Assembly: GCA_035771165.1 (NCBI GenBank)
Contig: JAWNZC010000222.1
Coordinates: 1,263,501 to 1,327,500 of the forward strand
Source of the DNA: Paragorgia papillata
Taxonomy: Eukaryota > Cnidaria > Anthozoa > Scleralcyonacea > Coralliidae
DNA length: 64,000 nucleotides
Direction of reading: 5' to 3'
Under the pieces are notes generated by a model, which saw nothing but the letters and a program-made list of their open reading frames with translations, searched no databases and was not told the DNA's origin. This document shows, piece by piece, positions 31,701-41,006 of the stretch; the first letter of the stretch is position 1, and the number at the start of each line of letters is the position of its first letter. The translations under genes were made by a program, and so were the position numbers.

Positions 31701-34330
31701 TTGTCTTGCCTTGCCTTGCCTTGCATCTTGTCTTGCCTTGTCTTGTCTTGCATCTTGTCTTGTCTTGTCTTGTCTTGCATCTTGTCTTGTCTTGCATCTT
31801 GTCTTGTCTTGCATCTTGTCTTGTCTTGCATCTTGTCTTGTCTTGCATCTTGTCTTGTCTTGCATCTTGTCTTGTCTTGCATCTTGTCTTGTCTTGTCTT
31901 GCATCTTGTCTTGTCTTGTCTTGCATCTTGTCTTGTCTTGTCTTGTCTTGCATCTTGTCTTGTCTTGTCTTGTCTTGCATCTTGTCTTGTCTTGTCTTGT
32001 CTTGCATCTTGTCTTGTCTTGTCTTGTCTTGCATCTTGTCTTGTCTTGTCTTGTCTTGCATCTTGTCTTGTCTTGTCTTGTCTTGCATCTTGTCTTGTCT
32101 TGTCTTGCATCTTGTCTTGTCTTGTCTTGCATCTTGTCTTGTCTTGTCTTGTCTTGCATCTTGTCTTGTCTTGTCTTGCCTTGCATCTTGTCTTGTCTTG
32201 TCTTGTCTTGCATCTTGTCTTGTCTTGCATCTTGTCTTGTCTTGCATCTTGTCTTGTCTTGCATCTTGTCTTGTCTTGCATCTTGTCTTGTCTTGCATCT
32301 TGTCTTGTCTTGCATCTTGTCTTGTCTTGCATCTTATCTTGTCTTGTCTTGCATCTTATCTTGTCTTGTCTTGCATCTTATCTTGTCTTGTCTTGCATCT
32401 TATCTTGTCTTGTCTTGCATCTTATCTTGTCTTGCATCTTGTCTTGTCTTGCATCTTGTCTTGTCTTGCATCTTGTCTTGTCTTGCATCTTGTCTTGCAT
32501 CTTGTCTTGCATCTTGTCTTGCATCTTGTCTTGCATCTTGTCTTGCATCTTGTCTTGCATCTTGTCTTGCATCTTGTCTTGCATCTTGTCTTGCATCTTG
32601 TCTTGCATCTTGTCTTGCATCTTGTCTTGCATCTTGTCTTGCATCTTGTCTTGCATCTTGTCTTGCATCTTGTCTTGCATCTTGTCTTGCATCTTGTCTT
32701 GCATCTTGTCTTGCATCTTGTCTTGCATCTTGTCTTGCATCTTGTCTTGCATCTTGTCTTGCATCTTGTCTTGCATCTTGTCTTGCATCTTGTCTTGCAT
32801 CTTGTCTTGCATCTTGTCTTGCATCTTGTCTTGCATCTTGTCTTGCATCTTGTCTTGCATCTTGTCTTGCATCTTGTCTTGCATCTTGTCTTGCATCTTG
32901 TCTTGCATCTTGTCTTGCATCTTGTCTTGCATCTTGTCTTGCATCTTGTCTTGCATCTTGTCTTGCATCTTGTCTTGCATCTTGTCTTGCATCTTGTCTT
33001 GCATCTTGTCTTGCATCTTGTCTTGCATCTTGTCTTGCATCTTGTCTTGCATCTTGTCTTGCATCTTGTCTTGCATCTTGTCTTGCATCTTGTCTTGCAT
33101 CTTGTCTTGCATCTTGTCTTGCATCTTGTCTTGCATCTTGTCTTGCATCTTGTCTTGCATCTTGTCTTGCATCTTGTCTTGCATCTTGTCTTGCATCTTG
33201 TCTTGCATCTTGTCTTGCATCTTGTCTTGCATCTTGTCTTGCATCTTGTCTTGCATCTTGTCTTGCATCTTGTCTTGCATCTTGTCTTGCATCTTGTCTT
33301 GCATCTTGTCTTGCATCTTGTCTTGCATCTTGTCTTGCATCTTGTCTTGCATCTTGTCTTGCATCTTGTCTTGCATCTTGTCTTGCATCTTGTCTTGCAT
33401 CTTGTCTTGCATCTTGTCTTGCATCTTGTCTTGCATCTTGTCTTGCATCTTGTCTTGCATCTTGTCTTGCATCTTGTCTTGCATCTTGTCTTGCATCTTG
33501 TCTTGCATCTTGTCTTGCATCTTGTCTTGCATCTTGTCTTGCGTCTTGTCTTGTCTTGTCTTGTCTTGTCTTGTCTTGTCTTGTCTTGTCTTGTCTTGCA
33601 TCTTGTCTTGTCTTGCATCTTGTCTTGTCTTGCATCTTGTCTTGTCTTGCATCTTGTCTTGTCTTGCATCTTGTCTTGTCTTGCATCTTGTCTTGTCTTG
33701 CATCTTGTCTTGTCTTGCATCTTGTCTTGTCTTGTCTTGTATCTTGTCTTGTCTTGCATCTTGTCTTGTCTTGCATCTTGTCTTGTCTTGCATCTTGTCT
33801 TGTCTTGCATCTTGTCTTGTCTTGCATCTTGTCTTGTCTTGCATCTTGTCTTGTCTTGCATCTTGTCTTGTCTTGTATCTTGTCTTGTCTTGCCTTGCCT
33901 TGCCTTGCCTTGCATCTTCACTTGCATCTTATCTTGCTTCTTGTCTTGCATCTCGTCTTGCATCTCATCTTGCATCTCGTCTTGCATCTCGTCTTGCATC
34001 TCATCTTGCGTCTTGTCTTGCGTCTCTTCTCGTCTTGCATCTTGTCTTGCGTATCGTCTTGCGTCTCACTCTTTTATCTTGCGTCTTGTCTTACGTCTTT
34101 TCTTGCTTCTTGTCCTGCATCTTGTCTTGCGTCTTGTCTTACGTCTTGTCTTGCGTCTTATCTTGCGTCTTGTCTTGCATCTTGTGTTGCATCTTGCCTT
34201 GCATCTTGCCTTGCGTCTTGTCTTGCGTCTTGTCTTGCGTCTTGTCTTGCGGCTTGTCTTGCGTCTTGTCTTGCGTCTTGTCTTGCGTCTTGTCTTGCGT
34301 CTTGTCTTGCGTCTTGTCCTGCGTCTAGTC
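31701..34330. repeat. Giant array zone D: TTGTC/TTGCATC satellites
   Basis: Mixed (TTGTC)1-4 plus TTGCATC units to about 32490. Then about 88 almost perfect 12-mers TTGTCTTGCATC run to 33541, followed by a pure (TTGTC)n run to 33597 and mixed units to about 33890. A degenerate tail with TTGCGTC units reaches 34330. The MQDKTRCKTRQDARQDK-type frames on the minus strand are artefacts present in all three phases. Confidence 0.95.
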
Positions 34331-35433
34331 TGTTGTGAGCATGCACATTAACAAGTGTTGTATTTTTATGTGCAGTGTATGTTAATCATAATTTTAAATA
34401 AAATTTTTAAAAATGTCTTCTTTTCCTTTGTTGTATAGAAACTTCAACATCGTTAAATATCCGGACAACAAATTACGGGAAAAAATGTCTGGTGGAGCCT
34501 CATAGCCAAGTTGTTCAGATAGTTATCTTGTTCAGTAGCTTTTTAATTATTTCATTCAATCGGATGGACTATATTTTTTCACTTCACAACATTCTTCAAA
34601 ATATAAAAATCTTTATTGATGTTCATACAATGTCATTCGCAAAAATCAATAATCTCTGTTTAGATATAGCTAATATTACATAGAAGTGACGTCTAAACAA
34701 CTATGTGACGGAGAATATGTTTCTTATCAGATTGAATAGACCTACTGTAGTTCAGAAACTATATAATGGACAACTTGGCAAAGGAAAAACAAAACAAAAA
34801 GGAAATGCTTTCAATCCAATACATAAAAATGAACTGTTAATTGAAATTAGTTTAAAAATTTAACTCTTTCCTGTCGGAATTGGTGTTTAGTATTTTATTC
34901 TGGCTAACGCCAGACGATTTTATTCACCTCTAGGGAAGCCCTCGAACAGGAATGAGTTAATGTTAATTTGTCCGTGAGTAAGTAGGTTAGCATCAAATAG
35001 ACATCGCGAAAAAAATAACAATTCTTAATTTGTTTAAATACTGTAAATATTTGCATATGTTACCGTTACATCTTTTTAAAGTTTTTATATATATAATAAA
35101 CATTTGTTAGGGACATTTATATGTTTATATTTATAGGAATACTATATCCTGTAGGTAACGCGATCGCCTGGTTTCTATTTTGTGACAACAAAGACAGAGG
35201 CGCGGGATCTATCCCTGCGGCCGCTCAAGGATTTTTGCGACCAGCAAAGACAAGTGACGGCAAGAATTTTAAAATCTTCTTTTCTCTTGTCGGAAGGACC
35301 CTTATATACTTTGCTTCACTCTCCCCGGACGCTATGACATTGTTGCGTCCAATTGAAAACCGGGCTTGATGTTTTCTCACAATAATTCAATAAATTAACA
35401 GTTTTATAAATGCAAAAAAAAAATTTGAACTAC
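34331..35433. other. Right interior of the large element; weak coding hints only
   Basis: After the array, a TTGTTGTATAG acceptor-like site at about 34436 precedes a short frame NFNIVKYPDNKLREKMSGGA, S, stop (34440-34503) that could be a captured terminal exon. At 35121-35369 an 82-codon frame (DNKDRGAGSIPAAAQGFLRP and so on) is more GC-rich than its surroundings. Neither has a family I recognise. Confidence 0.3.
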
Positions 35434-35618
35434 ATAGACCTTATTCCAGAATGGTCGCCGAATTATTATTCGTTTATGTGCATATAAATTAGCCCTTATG
35501 ACCTCGGTTTAAAGTAAAAATTCTTTTGAATTTCCCACATGAAAACGAGTTCATAAGGGCAATTTTATATGTATATAAAAGAATTTTAATTTGACGGGCA
35601 TTTTGGAATAAGGTCTAT
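35434..35618. mobile_element. MITE-like element nested near the right end
   Basis: ATAGACCTTATTCCAGAATG and CATTTTGGAATAAGGTCTAT are inverted termini. The interior GCCCTTATGACCTCGG and TTCATAAGGGC also pair, giving a 185-bp hairpin. Non-coding. Confidence 0.8.
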
Positions 35619-35649
35619 AAGTTTTTTACATAAGCAAAGTTAAATCCGC

Positions 35650-35966
35650 TATAAATTTGCATCTATGGAAAACATGATCAATTACATAAGATTTGCACGT
35701 AGCGCAAAAACGTTAGCAAATTCCGCCTTTGCAATAAATTTGCAAACTTTGCAAACATTTGTGCAAAGTTTGAACTTTGCAACAAATTTGCAATGACTTT
35801 GCACCGGCGGCTCTACGGCAATCGCCAAATCCGCACCGGTTGTAAAGTTGACGGCAATTTCCAACTTTGCATATGTGCAAATCTGGTCATACGCGTGCAA
35901 AGTTGATGTTTGCAACAACTTTGTCATTAAATTTGCAAATGTGCAAATCAATTTTTTCGTCCCGTG
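35650..35966. repeat. Right subterminal motif cluster (TTTGCAAA-type)
   Basis: About twenty TTTGCAAA, AATTTGC or CTTTGCA motifs precede the right terminal repeat. The innermost TTGCACATTTGCAAAT is shared with the left end. Confidence 0.8.
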
Positions 35967-35971
35967 TTTAG

Positions 35972-36144
35972 GAACAAGAAGTAAACGACAATTGGACCCT
36001 GAAAGGGTGGCTAAGATATCCGTTCTTACGTCTTTAAGAGTTCCCAACCTCACCAGAAGAAGTGGACAAACTGTGGAGGGATTGTCGCAAGGCAATAGAC
36101 GAATTTCTGCGCCGACCCAAAAAGGGTAAAGACCAAGCGAGATA
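35972..36144 (+). pseudogene. BEN C-terminal exon downstream of the insertion, frameshifted
   Basis: Starts GTRSKRQLDPERVAKI after the TTTAG acceptor. Small indels near 36016 (AAGATATCCG for AAGATCCG) and 36035 then leave the remaining sequence in a shifted frame (SLRVPNLTRRSGQTVEGLSQ); the proper WRDCRKAIDEFLRRPKKGK appears only in another frame. It is the former partner of the exon at 17277-17478 and is now separated from it by the 17.6-kb element. Loss of splicing and relaxed constraint would explain the damage. Confidence 0.7.
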
Positions 36145-36213
36145 GCCCGTAAATTAAATTTAACAAACCTCTCCACAGATTGTCCTTTTTTTTTCAAATT
36201 TTCCTCAAAACAT

Positions 36214-36438
36214 GACGTACTTCAAGCAGTTCTTGCAAGAAATGCAGCATGATTCACTGCATGGTTGAAGACTCATCGGGGCCCTTGCCAACGGTCACAA
36301 CATGGATGCGTTTCTTTCCAATCTCTATAGATTCATTTCACTGAGAAAACAGCAGCAGTTCGGTTTGGAAGAGATGATGAAAGGAGTAAAAGTGAAGGAT
36401 TGCGAGTTTCAGACAAAGCAACCCAAGAAAAAGGTTTG
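36214..36438 (+). pseudogene. LRKQQQFGLEEMMKG segment, copy B, with early stop
   Basis: Parallel to 14828-15052 but GCAGCATGA gives a stop after DVLQAVLARNAA; the later LRKQQQFGLEE part is intact in sequence. Confidence 0.5.
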
Positions 36439-36563
36439 AAGCATTTTTTAGCTCATGTTTTTCATGAATTCGTTTTTTGTGTACGAGTTTAATTAATTTT
36501 TTCTGTTTATTCGTGTGTGTTTATTAATAATTTATTATATATTCATTTATGTATAATTTATTT

Positions 36564-36668
36564 GCAGTGAGCCGTTAGAGGAGGATGGAGCTCGACTAGA
36601 GTTTGAAGAGATGCTGCAGGCAGCTGTCAAGCGAGAGGAAACAGATGGGGGGGGGGGGGGGGGGGGGG
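36564..36668 (+). CDS. Candidate acidic exon ending in poly-G
   Basis: After TTTGCAG the frame GAGCCGTTAGAG... reads EPLEEDGARLEFEEMLQAAV and KREETD, followed by a run of glycine codons from 22 consecutive G (36647-36668). It is undamaged here but frameshifted in copy A. A G run is prone to slippage, so frame beyond it is unreliable. Family unknown. Confidence 0.4.
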
Positions 36669-36766
36669 TTGGGGTTCGGGGAAAATTTGAATATAGATTT
36701 GGAGGATCTATAATGGCGGGGTTTTATTAAATATATATATATATATATATATATATCTATGGGAAA

Positions 36767-36909
36767 AAATTACTGTAACGTGTATTTGTGATAACAAAAA
36801 AGCGAAGCCAACAGCGCAAGCTGTAATTAAACACATCGAACGTAAACATCGTGTCAAGAAAGATGGACATTTTACATATCACGATGTTAAGTTAATGAGC
36901 GCACGCTAA
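36767..36909 (+). pseudogene. KPTAHAVIKHIERKH exon, copy B
   Basis: Reads ITVTCICDNKKAKPTAQAVI, KHIERKHRVKKDGHFTYHDV, KLMSAR, stop. Upstream, a (TA)n expansion at 36729-36754 breaks the WRGFIKY frame seen in copy A. Confidence 0.5.
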
Positions 36910-36917
36910 ATAGTTCA

Positions 36918-37118
36918 TTGCAACTCGTTTGTTCTTCTACCAGTGAAGTTCCTATTGAGGAATTATCTTTAAGAGAAAGGCTTAAAATATTTCCAATATT
37001 TTATGGACACAGTAGTGCGTTAGTAGAAGAGCAAGAAAGTTGCAAAATGATTCCATTGTTCATGTCACCTGAAAAGGTTATCGTGCAACAAAATGAGCAT
37101 TCAGTTGTTTTTCTTTGA
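36918..37118 (+). CDS. Unrecognised 66-codon frame (SEVPIEELSLRERLK)
   Basis: Contains STSEVPIEELSLRERLKIFP, then EEQESCKMIPLFMSPEKVIV and NEHSVVFL-stop. Nearly the same DNA at 15508-15708 has one in-frame stop. No family recognised; the comparison gives only mild support for coding. Confidence 0.3.
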   Translation: MQLVCSSTSEVPIEELSLRERLKIFPIFYGHSSALVEEQESCKMIPLFMSPEKVIVQQNEHSVVFL

Positions 37119-37239
37119 TATACTGCTATAATACGACATTTTAATACTACGTTTAGTTTCAAAGGAACGGATTGATTGCTGACATTTGTTGAATACTCAG
37201 AAAGTCCTCGTTCTCCAAACTTTCCTCCACTTTCCTCGG

Positions 37240-37840
37240 GTCAGATGGAGGACAAATATTAAGTCCAAATTTGTTTCTGGTTAGGTAGACAGTACTAAGT
37301 GTTCCTGACACAGGTATTTTCGAGCCATTTACGAATATAACTGTTCGCTATAGAATCAATGTTCTCTGAAATCCAAGTTTTTGATAAAGTAGTAGCAGTA
37401 AAATGCCAGGATATTTTGGATAAAACATAGCGACTGTACAAGAGGATTTTATTTTTTGGATGTAGTAGCTTGGAATCAATATCAGTCATTAGTTCGTCAA
37501 TGAGGGAGGTAAGTTCAGACTTGTGTTGTTGATCGGACATATTGAAATCAAAGTATCTTCCTAAATATTGAAAATACTCGCCAATTTTGGTCGCTGGAAT
37601 TAGTTTGATTATAAATGAGGAGTTTCGGTAGATATTGGATGGATTTTGTTACAGCTTTTTTAATGCCAAAACTACTACACTTATCAATCCGTATAATCAT
37701 GTTGGACCATTGGCACCAAAATTGAAAAGCGGTTCAAAAGATGTTGGTTTTCTGATTCTTGACTACTTATAACAGCAGCGTCATCAGCAAACTGAAACCA
37801 GTGGATAGGATTTAAAAACTGAAAGGAGAAACCAAACTGT
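37240..37840 (-). pseudogene. Non-LTR reverse transcriptase fragment (FADD), copy B
   Basis: Copy of the 16051-16710 fragment with FADD codons at about 37770-37781. Small indels near 37318, 37600-37640 and 37720 break the frame; the clean stretch is MSDQQHKSELTSLIDELMTD through SYIRKWLE. No active element. Confidence 0.8.
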
Positions 37841-38283
37841 ATAACTGATATGCTTTAAATAGTATGTTTACTTTGCGTGGAGCTTGCCAGTTTTTTGAAA
37901 AATGATGCGCGCGCAACACCCTGAAACTCGCCTATAGACCACTCGTAACTCAGCCAATCAGAATGCCGAATTTGTAATAGACCATTAGTTGGTTGATACT
38001 AATAAGTAATATATCCGACAAGAGTCAGTGTTTTTTTCTCCAATTTCTAAATACAACAAAGCAGGTTGAAATTACGAGGCGAAGCCTAGCTTGCCTGTAT
38101 TTAGACATCGGAGGACGAGCACTGACGAGTGTTGGATATAGCTGCTCAAACGAATCTATTTTAAGAGAAAATCGACCTAAAAGTTTGCTAGATTTGACAG
38201 TAGTCTTTCCTTAATTTCTAAATACTGTTTAAATATCTTTTAAATTTACCATGAATTATTAATGAGTTTGATTTAATTAATTT

Positions 38284-38351
38284 AGGAAAGAATTGTTTTA
38301 GAAACTAGATACAAGGACGACAACACTAGATTAGTACTGGATGCTAAAAAC
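38284..38351 (+). CDS. Candidate internal exon ERIVLETRYKDDNTRL, copy B
   Basis: Same borders and frame as 17154-17221, with TTAGTACTGG for TTATTACTGG (L to V). Downstream exon is broken, so this copy is probably not expressed as protein. Confidence 0.35.
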
Positions 38352-38406
38352 AGGTGACTGCTTAGTCTGTTTCTAGACATTTTATTGTTGTTGTTTTTTT
38401 GCTTTA

Positions 38407-38555
38407 GAACACCAACGAGTGTCCCTCTAGTGATGAGGTGGAACAAGTAGGGTTTTGGTGCCCCCTCCCAAGCCACCAGAGACATGTCAACCTGTGTGGC
38501 ATCCAACACAGTGGATGAATCGCTACTGATTCGTCTCAAAGCGAGAAGTCGTTCT
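38407..38555 (+). pseudogene. BEN N-terminal exon, copy B, frameshifted and truncated
   Basis: Begins NTNECPSSDEVEQVGF after GCTTTAG, then an extra T (GGGTTTTGG) shifts the frame. After ...CGAGAAGTCGTTCTGTCGGGG the sequence switches to a Penelope-like fragment, so the LVRELFEPDEL helix is missing. Confidence 0.7.
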
Positions 38556-38559
38556 GTCG

Positions 38560-38797
38560 GGGAAGTCGTTCTGACAGGTTTGCTGAACGTCTTCGTTCCG
38601 TGAGGAACAACGATGTTGACAAGCCTGTTGCCCGACATTTCAATAGTGCCAACCATTGTATTTCAGACATGAAAGTTTGTGCCATCTCACCCATTTCTGG
38701 TGGTAATGTCAGCCGCAAAAGACTAGAAAAGCATCTCATTTTCAAAATTGGTACCATTCATCCTCACGGACTCAACGAACGTTTTTCTTTTATTTAA
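38560..38797 (+). pseudogene. GIY-YIG/Penelope-like C-terminal fragment
   Basis: The plus-strand frame reads RFAERLRSVRNNDVDKPVAR, HFNSANHCISDMKVCAISPI, then SGGNVSRKRLEKHLIFKIGT and IHPHGLNERFSFI-stop. The pattern (P-V-A-x-H-F-x4-H-x3-D...R...E..L...KIGT..P.GLNERFSF) is that of the C-terminal region of Penelope-like and related retroelement proteins with a GIY-YIG-type endonuclease. The RT and the catalytic GIY/YIG part are not present. The fragment replaces the 3' part of a BEN exon, and its tail occurs alone in the other two copies. Confidence 0.75.
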
Positions 38798-39498
38798 CAC
38801 CTCTGAAGATGTTGTTTCTGTTCAGCAAGGGTGGACATGAACAGCGTTTTCACTTTATTAATTTATCTATTTTTACTCTCGCTCATCCTCTTTACACCCC
38901 CTCCTTTTTACTCATCGACGATATGAATAGCAAATGTCTTTCGCATCTTATTATCTATTTGTTATTGTTATTTTGCTTTGATTGGCTAATTTTTCGCATC
39001 TCATTATCAATTTGTTATTGTCATAAATAAAGTTAGTTTACTCTGGTTTCCTTCTGTCTTAACACTGGATATTGATATAACACTGGATACTGGATATTGT
39101 CCTTACTGGACATCTAGGGAGAACAGTTTAGATATGACTGATAGGGTTATCACTTATCAGTCATATCTAAACAAAATTAATCATATCTAAATAAAGTTAG
39201 TTTACTCTGGTTTCCTTCTGTAGTAACACCGGACCAGTGAGAGATGGTTCTTACTGGACCTCTAGGGAGAACAGTTTAGATATGACTGATAGAGTTATCC
39301 AGTATAAAATAAAGTTTACTTTAAAATAGTAAAGTGCTTCGTAGGCAGTGTTTTAGATAGAGCAAAGTGAAAAGGTGGTAAACTGCTGAGATTAGTCATG
39401 ATAACGAAATACTGATGTTTCAAGCAGAGCCCTTCATCAGAGTAACAAGTTTAGTTTAGCTTTCATTAATGTTTTGATGTTCTTTCTTTCCCATTTAG

Positions 39499-39662
39499 GA
39501 ACCAGAAATAAGCAGCAACTTGACCCTGAAAGGGTGAGTCAAATTCGACGCTACGTATTTTACATTTTCCCGACCCCTCCAGAAGAACATGAGAAAGTGT
39601 GGAGGGATTGTCGGAGGGCTATTGATGAATTTTTACGGCGCCCAAAGGGTAAAGGGAAATAG
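39499..39662 (+). CDS. BEN domain C-terminal exon (copy B)
   Basis: After TTTCCCATTTAG the frame reads GTRNKQQLDPERVSQIRRYV, FYIFPTPPEEHEKVWRDCRR, then AIDEFLRRPKGKGK-stop. All BEN-like helix positions are kept, and substitutions against copies 1 and C are mostly conservative, which suggests selection before or after duplication. Its upstream N-terminal exon (38407-38555) is destroyed, so this copy cannot make a complete domain unless spliced to another copy. Confidence 0.7.
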
Positions 39663-39712
39663 CCGTAAATATATTTTGAACACACCTCTCCACGACAGAT
39701 TGTCCTTTTTTT

Positions 39713-39916
39713 TTCAAAGTAGTAGACTTAATCAAAAATGTTTTTAAGCCTGATAAGTCTTATCCTTTTCCAAAAACAAATAATAGGTCTTTTCTTTTTA
39801 AATGGTTTGAGAGTTACTCTTGGTTGTGTTATTCTCCTAGTTTAAATGCTGCATTTTGTCTTTCTTGTGTGTTGTTTGGTGATCAGTTAACAACAAAGAA
39901 AACAGACCACGATTAA
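39713..39916 (+). pseudogene. TTF-type zinc finger fragment (hAT-related)
   Basis: The frame from about 39719 reads VVDLIKNVFKPDKSYPFPKT, NNRSFLFKWFESYSWLCYSP, SLNAAFCLSCVLFGDQLTTK and stops at 39914-39916. This is the TTF zinc finger pattern (F...WFE.Y.WL.YS...NAAFC..C.LFG) found at the N-terminus of hAT-derived ZMYM1-like proteins. It sits at the place after the BEN exon where copy 1 has a DUF4371 piece instead, so each copy retains a different part of a hAT-type protein. The early stop (LTTKKTDHD) shows decay. Confidence 0.75.
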
Positions 39917-40380
39917 TGGATAGAACCATTGCAGATTTTGCACCTGATGCTAAATGTTGTTTGGATATATGAATTACTGCAGTCCTGATCGTCGACAAAG
40001 AAAATCCTGGTGAATTATGGCCTGGTAAATTGTACTTAACCTTATTTTGGTATTTTTAAACAATGTGTTTTTAATTTGTAATTGTGATTAGTTGTCACTT
40101 TGATTAAATAATTATGTTAATTAATGCCAAGTATCTTTAGTGCAGTAATATTAACATGTTCTGTAGAATTAAATATTCTGAAAAAGTTAGGGACACAATT
40201 GTCAAAGATTTAATCTAATTATCACAGTGACAAATGTATTAAGACACTCCATGTGCTGTTTAGCAATTGAAAAAAAAAACGAACTGAAAATGTTTTGTAA
40301 TTTAAATTGATTCTAATTTGCGTGAAATAATGTCAATCATTAGCCGAGAATGACCACTTTGTTGTTTTACATGCTTACAG
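39917..40380. other. Spacer in BEN unit copy C, nothing recognised
   Basis: AT-rich; ends in TGCTTACAG/GTTTAAGG, a possible acceptor. Confidence 0.35.
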
Positions 40381-40419
40381 GTTTAAGGGATATAAACAGC
40401 ATCGGTTTCTCCTTGGTAT

Positions 40420-40695
40420 GTGGCCAATCTTTCTACAAAGTTACATGGGGGGGTGAGCGGGAGTGGGCAAGAGGGACAATCGGGGCAATTTAAGGCAAAA
40501 AAAGTGGCACATTTATCTTGGAGGAGGCTCATAAAATATCTATATACCCTCAACAAAACTGCGACATGTAAATGTGACAAGGAAAGAGCAAAGCCAACAG
40601 CGCACGCCATCATAAAGCATATCGAAAGAAAGCATCGCGCAAAGAACGATGGAAATGTCACCTATAATGGTCTAAAGCGAATGAGCGCACACTAA
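40420..40695 (+). CDS. KPTAHAIIKHIERKH exon, copy C (most complete)
   Basis: Undamaged frame ending KVAHLSWRRLIKYLYTLNKT, ATCKCDKERAKPTAHAIIKH, IERKHRAKNDGNVTYNGLKR, MSAH and TAA. Compared with copy A (15318-15500) about two thirds of positions match, with changes favouring similar residues, so the peptide was probably under selection. A start at 40420 (MANLSTKLHGG) is uncertain; an internal exon from an upstream acceptor is equally possible. Function unknown; strongly basic with CxC and several His. Confidence 0.45.
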   Translation: MANLSTKLHGGVSGSGQEGQSGQFKAKKVAHLSWRRLIKYLYTLNKTATCKCDKERAKPTAHAIIKHIERKHRAKNDGNVTYNGLKRMSAH

Positions 40696-40891
40696 ATAGT
40701 TCATTGCAACTCGTTTGTTCTAAAACTCACCTAGTTCACTTAGTCACCAGGGGTGTACTACAACCCTTGCGTTTATATGGAGACCGGGACAGATTTATTC
40801 CCATGTAAACGCGACATCCGGGTACACCGGGAAGAAAATATCTTTTAAATTTACCATGAATTATTAATGAGTTTGATTTAATTAATTTAGG

Positions 40892-40959
40892 AAAGAATTG
40901 TTTTAGAAACTAGATACAAGGACGACAACACTAGATTATTACTGGATGCTAAAAACAGG
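40892..40959 (+). CDS. Candidate internal exon ERIVLETRYKDDNTRL, copy C
   Basis: Identical borders (TTTAG acceptor, CAG/GTGACTG donor) to copies A and B. It joins in frame to the next exon if the acceptor is CCCTCTAG/TGATGAGG (about 41028), giving DAKN-S-DEEEQVGFGARS. Confidence 0.45.
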
Positions 40960-41006
40960 TGACTGTTTAGTCTGTTTCTAGACATTTTATTGTTTTTTTG
41001 CTTTAG

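Larger units (their letters stand above)
18322..35966. mobile_element. Giant CMC/CACTA-like DNA transposon (17.6 kb)
   Basis: The left end CACGGGACGAAAAAAT is the exact inverse of the right end ATTTTTTCGTCCCGTG (16 bp). TTT flanks both ends (18319-18321 and 35967-35969). Left flank ...CTTTCTTTCCCATTT joined to right flank AGGAACAAGAAGTAAACG rebuilds the uninterrupted sequence seen at 14285-14320, 39482-39515 and 42020-42055, so the borders are proven by comparison within the window. Ends beginning CAC, a 3-bp duplication and subterminal motif clusters are known for the CMC (CACTA/EnSpm) superfamily, although CACGG is not classic CACTA. I see no transposase, so it is probably non-autonomous or degraded. 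The interior is dominated by microsatellite modules. Confidence 0.85.

Noticed and set aside
22640..34351. Very long open reading frames in all six frames (up to about 3,860 codons)
   Set aside because: They follow from a satellite strand almost free of adenine; products are simple repeats of every phase, with no codon bias, domain or start context.
35205..35230. Vector or linker contamination suggested by a GCGGCCGC site
   Set aside because: A single rare-cutter site without any neighbouring vector sequence; consistent with chance in a slightly GC-richer patch.
18322..35966. Maverick/Polinton or Helitron identity for the large element
   Set aside because: No polymerase, integrase, capsid, Rep or helicase motifs; 3-bp duplication and 16-bp ends do not fit Polintons (6-bp duplication, long ends) or Helitrons (no duplication, no inverted ends).
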